In this document: positions 14,701 through 25,185 of the stretch, piece after piece
Numbering within the stretch: the stretch's first letter is position 1
Layout: each line of letters starts with the position of its first letter
DNA from: Gossypium raimondii
Taxonomy: Eukaryota > Streptophyta > Magnoliopsida > Malvales > Malvaceae
Assembly (NCBI RefSeq): GCF_025698545.1
Contig: NC_068576.1
Location: 52,424,390 to 52,488,389, forward strand
Direction: 5' to 3'
DNA length: 64,000 nt
Program-made: the position numbers and the translations under genes
Notes under the pieces: model-generated
Databases searched by the model: none
Seen by the model: the letters and a program-made list of their open reading frames with translations, nothing else
Told to the model about the DNA's origin: nothing

Positions 14701-14823
14701 TCAAGTTCTGAAGCCAATGGTTCGAAAATACTCGGCTAACATACTTTCATCAGTTCCCTCAGGTAAATTACAAACATAGATGGAACCATTTGTAGGGTAT
14801 CCTCTTCCTGAATTGGTTGCCAT
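14701..14823 (-). pseudogene. Captured first coding exon of a TAF15/FUS-like RNA-binding protein
   Basis: An open 40-codon reading on the - strand starts at ATG 14823 and ends in TGA at 14703-14701. It begins MATNSGRGYPTNG and contains SIYVCNLPEGTDESMLAEYF, the start of an RRM with the RNP2 motif. This wording is typical of plant TFIID subunit 15 / FUS-like RNA-binding proteins, where it sits at the N-terminus. Only this piece of the gene is present, inside a nested insertion. The region 18576-18842 may be its 5' leader, because it holds two GTAATCTTTTT donor-like repeats on the same strand. Family identity is from memory. Confidence 0.65.
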
Positions 14824-15191
14824 AGTTTCTTCACCTCATCAAAATCCTTCTCGAAAGTTCTAAACAAAATTAAATGCTTCGCTAAATTTATAATTAGAAA
14901 TAAAAGTAAAAAAATGCTTAATTGATACTGCATAGTGGCATTAACAGAAAATATTATAAAATTTATTAATATTACAACGAAATAAAAACAGATAGAAAAA
15001 GAAAAGATTGAACCTAAATCGAAATTTTAAACTAAATAAATTAAAAACACTAAAATTTAGGATAATCGGGAAACATAGATAAAGATTTGAAGCGTAGAAA
15101 TTAAAGGAAATGAGACAAGGTATTCTCACTGGTAGTAGAGGCGCAAGCGGCGGTGCTGGAAGTTCAAATATGTGAAAGTGATGACATTTTT

Positions 15192-18100
15192 TGTAACACC
15201 CCTTACCCGAGACCGTTGTCGGAGTCGAGCACGAGGCGTTACTTAGCTTATCTTACTAATTCGGAGTATAAAAACTTGTTTTGAAAATTAATTTCACTAT
15301 TTACTGCAAATCTGTCCAATCGTGTAACAGTTACTAAATTAATTATAACTCGAGTTACGGGATTCAAAATTTAATTCCACAAATTTTCCCTGAAACTAGA
15401 CTCATATATCTTCCTACTATAAAATTTTCTGAATTTTTGCTTTAGTCAATTAGTACAGATTATTAGTTAAAGACTCCCCTGTTTCACCACTTGACTGTCC
15501 TGGCATCTTGCCACTAAAAATAAATTTTCTCATTGTAGGATTTTCATATGAAGTTATTACTTGTTTCTACAGAAAATAGACTCAATAAGGAATCTAAGCA
15601 TGTAAAATACAACTCATAAATATTTTTGTACAATTTTTAGTGATTTCCTAAACTCAAAACAGGGGACACCAAAAACTGTTCTGACTCTGTGTCACGAAAA
15701 TTCAAATATCTTAAAATATAAAACTCCTTTTGTTAAACCTTTATTTTTACATGAAAATAGACACAACAAGATTTAATTCCATATATCATTCACCTTCTAA
15801 CTCATTATATACTATCCTAGGTGATTTTTCAAAGTCACATCACTGTAGCTGCTTGAATTCTGTTTATTTGCAAACTTTTACTCTTTCATGATTTCCATGC
15901 ATGATTTATCATCTAAATATACATATTACCAAACATTATCACATACTCACACATCTTCCTTTAGCAATATCATAGATAAAAACATTCAAAATGACTAATC
16001 CCTATACATCACTTAGGTATAAACATTACTTAGGTACATGCCACGTTATCAAAAGAAAGGTACATCGCTAAATTTCACTGAGGTCGGGACTACTCTGGAT
16101 GCTGGACCGAACACTGGTTTTCTACTAACCTGCGCACGGAAACAACCGTACGCTGAGTATAGGAATACTCAGTGGTATTACCATAATTCAAATTTATAAC
16201 ATTAATCGATAAATTATATATATTCAATTTATATCTACAATTATTCATTAATTGTCTCATACTTTAAATCAAGTAGATCATTAAAAACAATAAGCAATAT
16301 TTCAAATCTTGTATAAATTGTATTCAAATTAACTCATACACTATTTCTTAATACAATTTATACCATTAATATTTCAATAAACATTTAATACATTAAATCA
16401 ACTTGTTTCAACAATAACAATGATAATAATAACTATCTTTCAATTCGATTCGTTCATTTATAATCAATTTACACATATGATCTTTTAACACTCAATTTGT
16501 ACATTAAATCCATAAATAAGTTTTAATAACTTGTATTAAAATTTCATATTATTCACTATTTCAAATCATTTTATTTTCACTTGTCATTTTACATCATTTC
16601 ATATTACCAAAAACTATTTCATAAAATTTATCATTATTTGTTTCTTGAACCATAATTCTCACATTCCATTTTCACATCTCAATTCAATGTCTTATTTCAA
16701 ATCAATTTACTTCAATTCAAATTGCTTTTAATTTCCAATCCATATACTTTCAAATATTCACATAATTCATAATTCAATATCATTTCTTACTTCAATTCTT
16801 TTATTTTCCCCTATTAACATGACTCGGACTTTGGCGGATACACGGATCCAACCAAACACACCAAGACGGCACCCAAGGCCTCATCGGATAGTTCAAGCAA
16901 TAGTTGACACCAGTGTCTCATCGGCAAAGCCAAGTAAGTTGGTACCCAGTACCTCATCGAATCTATCCGAAATAACAAGATGACACCCAGTGTCTCATCG
17001 ACTCAAGGTCAAGTATCCTGAACACTTCCAAATCCTATGGCATGCCAACTATATCCGACTCAGCCCGACTAGTTAATAGGGTATTCAAATCATTTTTCTA
17101 TTTCAAACTCACTTTCGATTCAATTCACAATTCAATTCAAATTCACTTTCCACTTTCAAATCAATATACAATTCAATACCAATACACATTTCAGATATTC
17201 ACATGTAATCATACCTCGATTTCCAAGTCACATATCAATTCACAATTCACATATTCACACATAATCATAATTTAATTCACTTTCATTCAATTCATATTTT
17301 AGTTCATTTTCCAATCAAATTCAAATCACTAATTTATTTTTCATTCAATATACATTTCAATATCACATTAATTCTTTTAATTCAAATCATATCACTAGTA
17401 ATTTCCATTCAATTCACATACAATTCAAGATCGATATTCACATTATTTTTATTTACTAAACATATTATTCAAAATTCAACGATTACTATTAATAAATTCA
17501 ATATCAATACGTATTTAAAATTTAATTCAATCGTGATACTTACCTCAATTTGCTTATCATGTATATTAATTTAAATTTTAACGATTAATAAGTAAATTCG
17601 AATTATGGTAATACTAACCGAAATTTCTCTCGAGTCACTCATTGTTCACCTTCTCCTTTCCTTTCTCGGACAATAACTCTTGCACGACATTAGCTACGTA
17701 ATTAAACAATTAAAAATCATTAATACACAATTTCATTAAAATATTTCCTTTTGTACCTAAACTTTACCCAAATTCTAATTTAATTCCTTATCAATATTAA
17801 TTTCATTTTCCCATTCTAACTCCATATTCTCTCTTAATTCTTACTACAAACTCAATTAGCTCTTCAATTTCACCATAAATCCCTAATTTCGGGATTCTTT
17901 CAATTTAGTCCCTACTTTTCAAAACTTACACTTTATTTTACAATTAAATCCTTTACTAACTTCTAACTTGAAATTTAATCAATTTAACCCCTAATTCTTT
18001 CATTTATCAACATAATCAATGTCTAGAAATATAATAATATAATATAATTTACAATATAATAAAATAATAATATACTTAAAAAACCTCAGATTTTATCATG

Positions 18101-18507
18101 CATATGCCGCCTCATTTATGGGACTTGGCATATTTACTTATTTAGTCCTTTTAACTTTTCTTTAATCTATTATTTAACTTTTACCCTATTGTAATTTAGT
18201 CCTTTTAATCAATTAACCATCAAAACATTAAAATTTCTTAATGAAACTTTAATACTACCCTAATGACACTCCGTAAATATTTATAAAAATATTTAGGGCT
18301 CAGTTTATAATATCGAGGTCTCGATACCTCATTTTCGACCCAATTTTCCTAATAATTTCTTTTAAATCACAAAATTCGCTAATTCAAAAATATTTCTAAA
18401 ATCACGCTGAACTTATAATTATTAATTAATAAATTTTTCTAACGTTTTCATCAGATTTAGTGATCTCAAATCACTATTCTGACACTACTGAAAATTGGGC
18501 TGTTACA
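15192..18507 (-). mobile_element. Solo-LTR-like element (Gypsy, Tekay/Del type), 3316 bp, innermost nest
   Basis: Begins TGTAACACCCC and ends GGGCTGTTACA, flanked by TTTTT at 15187-15191 and 18508-18512. No protein-coding retroelement domain is visible, so it is either a long solo LTR or a non-autonomous element. Internal landmarks are three repeats of an ACCCAGTGTCTCATCG-like phrase at 16880-17010, a CTGAGTATAGGAATACTCAG-type palindrome at about 16152-16172, and a long AATTCA-rich low-complexity stretch at 16250-17560. Related termini occur at 24275 and, inverted, at 63253. I place it on - because TGTAACAGCCC is the usual LTR start in that family. Confidence 0.75.
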
Positions 18508-20097
18508 TTTTTCGTTCCTGATAAAATGAAGAGCAAAAACGTAGGAGAAGATGGAGCTGAGGGCAGAAATCGGTTTTAAGTTCCCAAACGTAAGAAGGAA
18601 AAATCAATGAAGAAAAGAAGTAAAAAGATTACCTCTGCAATCAATGGAAGGGAAACGTCGGAGAGGATGAAGCTTGATGAGGGCAGAAAAAGATTACCTC
18701 CATTCCCGCTACTGTTTCTCAGTCGCTGCAAGAAGCGGAAGAATGGTGAGGCCCTTTGGCTGTCAGCATACCTTTGGCTGGAAGAAGATGAAGGCGAATC
18801 GATTTGGCTGGCAGAAGATGTGAAAACGTGAAGGCGAATCAATTTGGCTTGATTTGAGAATATGAAATTGATGGGAAATTTTTGGGGAGAAGAAGGCAGG
18901 CTATTTTGGTCTCAAAATTAAAGAAGAAAACAGTGAATAGCTATTACAAACTAAAATCTCGGAGTACCTATTACAGCTGCAGAGGGAATAGGCAAGGAAT
19001 AGCAAAACCTCCGAATCAGTAAACGGTGAACCAAACGGCGTATTGGGTGGGGCCACCGAATCGGGGTGTAATGGCTAATCCATTACACCCAACCAAACAT
19101 GGTGTTAGATTTGTCAAAAGTATGAAATTTTAAGAATATAAGTAATACTCGGTATTTGGTATCTTTGAGAGAATCGAGCCCTAACGTATTGGGTTCCGAT
19201 ATTCTTCGTTGAATCTAAATAATCGAGGTTACTCTTTTAAAAATAATAAAAAGCTAATTATCGGGAATTCAATACGTTGTATCCTAACGCATTAGACATG
19301 ACACGTTATTTTCCCAATAGGAGAATTTTTAAAAAAATAATAATAAATGCAGAATTTTGCGTTTAGATTTGAGATAGTCGTGCCCTAACTTACTGGGTTT
19401 CGATTTTCACAATAAATCTAAACACGTGAATATTTCCAAACTCAAGTTTTAAATGATCTCGGGAATAAAAAAGATCTTGTCCTAACTTACTGGTTGTGAT
19501 CCCTTTTTTAAATTTGAGATAGCTAAATACCTTTTAAATTTTCGGCATTCATTCGCGTATTGGGAATTCGAGACATTGTGTCCTAACTTACTGGATATGA
19601 TGCCTTTTTTTCGATTAACGTGAAATATGCCCCTTTTTCCGAAAATTTTTAACATTTTAATACAAGGATCGTATTTTTAAAATTCTTCAAAGTTTTTAAT
19701 TTTCGACATTAAGACATTAACTAATCAACTAGGTACCAATTTTGGGCGTTACGAGGGTGCTAATCCTTCCTCGTACGTAACCGACTCCCGAACCCGTTTT
19801 TTTGAATTTCGTGGACCAAAATCGTTGTTTTAATAAAATCAAATCGTTTATTAAAAACAACCACTTTTCAAGGTGATCCGATCACACCTCAAAAAGGATT
19901 GGTGGCGACTCCCATTTTCATTTTCAAAATCCAAGTCGACACCGTTTTCATCAAAAAAAATGGTGTCAACATTAATGTTTGGTTACAGAGAAAAACATCA
20001 AACTTTTTTCATCGTAAATTTCGTTCCATCCTAATAGAGAGTTGTTATTTTCCCCCCTGAAGCAAATTAAACTGTAATCAGTCTATTGCTGATATTA

Positions 20098-20646
20098 GAG
20101 CATGTTTGCCAATACACCCCTAATCGGTGGGCCCCACTTAAGCCTCCTTTATTCACTTGTTTGGTTCATGGTAATACTATTACAGGTGTAATACATTACT
20201 GACCAAATCGGTGAAATCCACCGATTTGTAATAAATCCCCAAAGCTCAGTTTAGGTGCTGTTTCGTTTACTCTCCCTGTTTTACCCTCCTGATTGGCTTT
20301 CCCATTGCGTCTCCTCTTCCTTCCTTCTGCCTTCTGTCGATTTGCTCAAGTTTCAACCGATTTGCTCCCTCTGTCTCTCAACCTTTTCTTTTCTTTTACT
20401 TTACAACCATTGCTGGAGTTCTTGCAAGAGCGACAACTATACCCAGATGAACAGATCTTGAAAGCAAAGATCGAGCTTTTGAACAAGACAAATATTCCAT
20501 AAGAGCCTGTACCGCACCGATGATGTCCCTCAGGACATGGTCGATAGGAGAGTCGAGGTTGTCGCTCGTCTCAAAGCTTTGGAAGATGCCGCCGCTCCTC
20601 TCGTCACTTTCTTGCAAAACGCTAACGCTGTTCAGGAACTGCGTGC
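20098..20646 (+). mobile_element. Gene-fragment insertion carrying part of eIF3e
   Basis: Absent from copy B, where TCTATTGCTGATATTAATAT is continuous near 34090. In copy A the insertion lies between two copies of GCTGATATTA (20088-20097 and 20645-20654). Part of that repeat (GCTGAT) also belongs to the eIF3e coding sequence, so the target duplication may be 8 bp (TGATATTA) or the joint may reflect microhomology. The left 130 bp resembles, inverted, the right edge of the insertion ending at 19109. No clear terminal inverted repeat is visible. Confidence 0.7.
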
Positions 20647-20650
20647 TGAT
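20407..20650 (+). pseudogene. TIF3E1: Captured N-terminal fragment of translation initiation factor eIF3 subunit E
   Basis: The translation reads PLLEFLQERQLYPDEQILKA then IELLNKTN. After an internal deletion and frame change it continues HKSLYRTDDVPQDMVDRR, LKALEDAAAPLVTFLQNA and VQELRAD. This is the N-terminal region of plant eIF3e, the PCI-domain subunit of the 43S complex. About eight codons (the MVDYAMD segment) are missing, and both ends of the gene are absent. It is a captured scrap, not a gene. Confidence 0.85.
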
Positions 20651-21474
20651 ATTAATATATATATATATTTTAATTCCTTGGAAATGTTAATATGGGTATT
20701 ATTCTGCAGTTTCTTTGGGGTCTGGGCCTTCCAGAGAATGAAGCAGAGTGTTGCGATGTATACGGCTTGGAGGATGAACTGTTAGCAATGGTTCCTCAGC
20801 CTGTTCTTGCTGTCCTTTTTCTTTTCCCAATAACTTCTCAGGTATTTGTAACTTATAGACTTTAATTCTTTTCCAGCATTGGCACTCGCCTAGTCGGCTC
20901 ATATCTTGGAAATTAACTTCATTGATACAACTGAAATCAACACAAGTTGTAATGTTTCAATGGTTTGAATGTTTTCAGACTGCGGCAGGATAATGAGAAA
21001 AGAGTATGTGCAATTCAGTTCTTTTTTTTCCTTTGCGCTTTGCATTACACTGTTGCCAGATTAACCGGAAATGTTTAATCCATAAAATGGTTGCAATTTA
21101 AATTGTGCAGACTTGTGTAGTTACGCCTTGTGATTGCTATATGATTATGATCTCGACTTGTTCAAAGAACTTGTACATTCTATATATATCCTCCTTGTCA
21201 ACCGCATATTTGTATATTTGTGTTGGATACTGCATAGTGTTCATATTTTTGAATTTATTAGGTTTATGAGACTAACTACTCTATTTATGATGGAGTTCAT
21301 CAAATTACCAAAGTACAAGGTTTAGAATTGACAATGGTAACTAATAGATGTAGTTTCTGATGGTAACTAGAAAATGAAATTTTTAACTTTGTATGATTCA
21401 GTTCGAAACTTTTTCTCTTTTTTTGTTTTGAGTGTAGGATGCTAGCTGCAAAGTTTATTTCATGAAACAAACCG

Positions 21475-23130
21475 ATGAGTACATGACTTTTGACATAGAG
21501 AGATTTTGTCTCTCTCGTTTGCGAAGGAGAAATTATAATAATAATCGAATACTTTATTTTTAAAATTACAATTATAAAAATTGGATGAATTATCAAATAA
21601 AAGAATTTCACGGTTAAATTTGTAATGCCTCTCACCTGTCCCGATGGTAGGTACGAACGTGAGACATTAACGGGACATTTTCGGGAAAAAAACCAATACT
21701 TTATTTAAGAAAATAAATGATAAAATATTAGAAAAATATTTAAATTCTATTCAAAATGAGTTTTATGCTTCCAAAACAAAGTTCAAAAAAATCTGAAAAA
21801 GCCAATTAAAACAAAAGAATTAGATAATTTGTAAAATATAGGAATGTTATTTAGTTTGTTAAAAGTTACTCAAATCGTTAAAGAAATTATAAGAAATTAA
21901 GTAAAACAAAAAAGATTAATAGTATGTTAAATTACCGCCAAGGTGGCAACGACTCCCGTCTAGACGGTACTGGAGTTATTAGTTTTTTTTTTTTTTGCTA
22001 AGGAGCCTCTTAAATATGTGATGTTACTATGTGACTTGAAAACAAGGTATTTGTTAGTGTGCTACTATATGTGATGTGTTTAAGGTACATAAAATATATA
22101 TGTATGATCTGTGTTCTGTTAAATCTGATGGTATGTCTCTATGTTGCAGTGTTGTTTTTGAGTATAAGATGTTTGAATATGTTGAACTGTAAATTTCTGA
22201 ATTTTCTAAATGACCATGCATGTGACATTGTGATTTTTCTGGTCAAAGTGATTCGTTATCTAGTATATTTGTCTGCAAAGCGTAATTAGAGGAATCAATT
22301 TGTATAAACAAGAAGGGAATCCCTAGGGCCGAGTATGTTGGTCGCCTATTAAATGTTAATCACACATTCAACACTACAAACGAAAAGATTATGGGTCTAC
22401 TGTTGTCGCTTTGCGCCTTGCACTATCACTTTCCAAAGGGTGCTGCTCCCTTTGATTTTTTATTTTAATAGTATTAACTATGTTGAAATTCTCATTTGAT
22501 TTTTTCTACTAAAATAGTGATTAGAGATTTAATGCTAATTTAATTCGACTCCTACGATAGAGATATCTTCGTCGATTAATAAATATAGATTTACTAGATA
22601 CATTCACCACCTATTCTAAAATTAGTATATAGATAGTGAAAAGTTCTCATTCCACAAAATTGAGATTTTGTCGCATATTTTTTTCTTTTTAACCTTTTAA
22701 CTACAATTTAAGACCACTGCTAATGTATTAAATAATTGTCCTCCATATAAATTTTGAATATGACAAGAATGCTAGTACCATTTCTAATTTGGAAATAGGG
22801 TCTTGCAACCTACAAACTGCAGTATACAGAGGATAACTGTACGGCACAGGATGTTTAGCAACGCTACAAAACATACTGGCTGAATAAATCTCAAATATAA
22901 CCCAACAAACAGCCTGAGCCAATGGTTGTGGAGATATTTAAGACCACCATGGAGCGTCACCAGTTCTGAAATCTGTTTCCACCCATGGAACAAATACTAC
23001 CTTCCCGTCTTCAACACCAGCGTGTGCCAATGCCAACGACTGTTCGATCACACAATAAAGTTGCCCATTAACTCATTATTATAAACAATTAGATTATATA
23101 TATAAAAGAAACTATAACAAAATGATACAA
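21475..23130. other. Spacer after copy A, LTR-end fragment, no recognised gene
   Basis: At 21620 the sequence TGTAATGCCTCTCACCTGTCCC looks like the start of a cotton-type LTR but has no matching end, so it is a weak call. The - strand at about 23060-22940 has a short open reading with [20 protein letters not shown] followed by a stop. It looks like a real protein scrap, but I do not recognise the family. The rest is AT-rich with no supported gene. Confidence 0.4.
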
Positions 23131-23133
23131 AAA

Positions 23134-23175
23134 CACTCCGTAGCAGCTACTGCTAGAGAAACAGAGGTGAATCCA
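23134..23175 (+). pseudogene. UCH3: 42-bp scrap of UCH3 exon 6
   Basis: Matches 35602-35652 of the intact gene (codons HSVAATA-ETE plus the splice donor), with Gly changed to Arg. It shows that copy A once reached at least to exon 6, and that the stretch between exon 4 and here was lost or replaced. It abuts the ACO inverted repeat. Confidence 0.8.
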
Positions 23176-23179
23176 ACAT

Positions 23180-23576
<397 letters not shown>

Positions 23577-23674
23577 CTAAAGGACTCTCAGAGTGAGGCT
23601 GTTTTACGATGGAGATGTTATTATGCAAAAGCTTAGATTTGTTTAATGCAGAATGGAGGAAAGGGGTATGGGGC

Positions 23675-23682
23675 TATTTATA
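23675..23682 (-). promoter_or_regulatory. TATA box of the ACO fragment
   Basis: TATAAATA on -, about 123 bp upstream of the ACO ATG at 23552. This leaves a plausible 5' leader of about 90 bp. The original ACO promoter therefore appears to be still attached to the rearranged gene. Confidence 0.6.
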
Positions 23683-23789
23683 GATAGTTACAAGTGAGGT
23701 TTAAAGGTATATAATTCAAGCGGGTGTCCGCTTGTGGGTCAAAAATTAATAGTATCAACAAATTAACAAAGGTATATAATTGCCTAGAA

Positions 23790-24275
23790 ACTTTCTAATT
23801 TCACTTTTACTTTACTTTATTTCAAGTTATGCCACCTCATCTTTTCATTTAGCCATAATTTCTATTTAGGTCTTTCTTTATTTATTAGTCAAGTCATTTA
23901 GTCACTTTATTATTATAATTAGTTAGTTTTACACCTTTTTCAGTTTAGTCCTTTTAATTAATTAACTGTCAAACGTTAAAATTTTTCAATGAAACTTTAA
24001 TATTACCTTAATGACACTCCGTAAATATTTATAAAAATATTTACGGCTCGGTTTATAGTAACAAGGTCTCGATACCTCAGTTTCTAAAACCACTTAAACT
24101 AGGGTTTTATCACTCGAATCTAATAATTTATTATAAGACATAAATTAATAATTCAAAATTTTTTTAAACCACATTTGACTCGTAAATATTAAATAATAAA
24201 ATTTACGAGCTTACTCGCCGGATGTGGTGGCCTCAAACCACTGTTTCCGACATCACTAAAAATCGGGCTGTTACA
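23790..24275 (-). mobile_element. LTR terminal fragment related to the 15192-18507 element
   Basis: Ends CGGGCTGTTACA at 24275. It shares with 18100-18507 the phrases AATGACACTCCGTAAATATT and GGTCTCGATACCTCA. The other end is missing; the left limit is approximate. It lies just outside the ACO promoter. Confidence 0.7.
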
Positions 24276-25185
24276 ATTACTCATATAGTATGAATAATAA
24301 AATAAGACAATTAATAGATAAAATAAAGAAAAAAATATGAGAAAGTGAACGATAAAAAAAAGTCTACCCACATTTTGTGTTAGGTTGATTGTTTATTTAT
24401 ATCAAAATATAGAGTAAAATTTTAAAAATCAAAATATACTCTAAGCAAGATTTTTATAATTGGATCGGTGGTCGAACTGGTTAGACCACTGGTTTGTATG
24501 GGTTCAATTGAAAAAATCACTAAAAAAGAAAAAAAAACATTTTAAAAACAAAAAAAACTAGCTCAATCAATTTTTTAGCTTGATTCAACTGGTCCCGATC
24601 GATTCAAACAACCATGACTCTATACATTGCACATTTGAAATTTAGTCTTCCTACTTTTATTTTCAAGACTTCAATCCTTATACTTTTTGGATTTATAAAT
24701 CTACTTTAAAAATATATATAAATCACATAACATTTTAATGGAAAAGTTAACGATATCAACTATTTAAACTAGTTAATTACATTATAAAAATATTAAATTA
24801 ATATAATAACATAATAAAATATAGAGATAAAATTATGTTAGAATTAAAATATAAGGATTAAATCTCAAATTTAAACATATTAAAAGGACCAAAGCTAAAA
24901 TTTAACCACTTTTATAAAATGTAAAGAAAAGGAGACAGAAACCTGGCGGGCGTGTTCCATGTGACCTTACTTTTTTTTTTTTTGACCTTTCTTTAATATA
25001 TAGATGTAAATATTTTAAAAGAGATAAAATGAGTTATTTGGCGACTAAAATTAGTGGTTAAAAATAGACGTAGTCTTAAAAAAGATTGTTTTAATTTTTA
25101 AGAAAAATATTTTATTTTATATAAAAAAAAGATAAAGGTCCTAAACGAGGGCGGGAAAATAAAATGAAAAATAAAAAGAAAGAAG
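24276..25185. other. AT-rich spacer before copy B, no gene seen
   Basis: No coding pattern. A stretch at 24460-24520 with GGTTCAATTG superficially recalls a tRNA B-box but does not fold as a tRNA. The left boundary of the duplication lies at about 25186. Confidence 0.5.

Larger units (their letters stand above)
14159..19109. mobile_element. Gene-capturing insertion nested in the LTR (carries TAF15-like exon)
   Basis: Limits are approximate: the outer LTR sequence stops near 14158 and resumes near 19110. Inside, 14160-15190 and 18513-19000 look like host-gene DNA (UTR, introns and an exon on the - strand), not transposon proteins. The right edge (about 18980-19109) contains GTGGGGCCACCGAATCGG and ACCAAACATGG motifs that match, inverted, the left edge of the eIF3e-carrying insertion at 20098. 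I could not identify the left terminus or a target duplication, so the transposon class is open (Pack-type DNA transposon suspected). Confidence 0.5.
13981..19971. mobile_element. Gypsy-type LTR (probably solo LTR) in UCH3 intron 1, split by nested insertions
   Basis: The empty site is seen in copy B at about 33984-33990. The insertion begins TGTACAGCCC and ends GGTGTCAACA (TG..CA ends), and is flanked by a 5-bp target duplication TTAAT at 13976-13980 and 19972-19976. LTR-like sequence is recognisable at 13981 to about 14158 and about 19110-19971. The latter repeats the phrase 'CCTAACTTACTGG' several times and ends with a GTGGCGACTCCCATTTTC segment common in plant Gypsy LTRs. No gag or pol reading was found. 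About 4.95 kb of other DNA is nested inside. Confidence 0.85.
13838..21474 (+). pseudogene. UCH3: UCH3-like deubiquitinase, copy A, interrupted and truncated
   Basis: Only the first part of the gene remains. Exon 1 is 13838-13912 and exon 2 is 20710-20841, both intact. Exon 3 (20979-21003) has lost 14 nt (ACTGAAGAAGAGAG, bounded by a repeated ACTG), which shifts the frame. Exon 4 (21438-21474) stops after the codons for MKQT, so the catalytic Gln is kept but the Cys of NACGT and everything after it are gone. Intron 1 has grown from about 206 bp to about 6.8 kb through two insertions. A 42-bp scrap of exon 6 lies apart at 23134-23175. Not functional. Confidence 0.92.

Noticed and set aside
18576..18842. 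Overlapping open readings on both strands inside the nested insertion
   Set aside because: Serine-rich or lysine-rich translations of a leader-like sequence with splice-donor repeats; more likely the UTR of the captured gene.
20255..20502. Open readings starting upstream of the eIF3e fragment
   Set aside because: The N-terminal parts translate pyrimidine-rich leader or intron sequence; only the region from 20407 matches eIF3e.
24464..24520. Possible tRNA or tRNA-derived SINE
   Set aside because: It has a GGTTCAA-like motif but no cloverleaf, anticodon arm or acceptor stem could be formed by eye.
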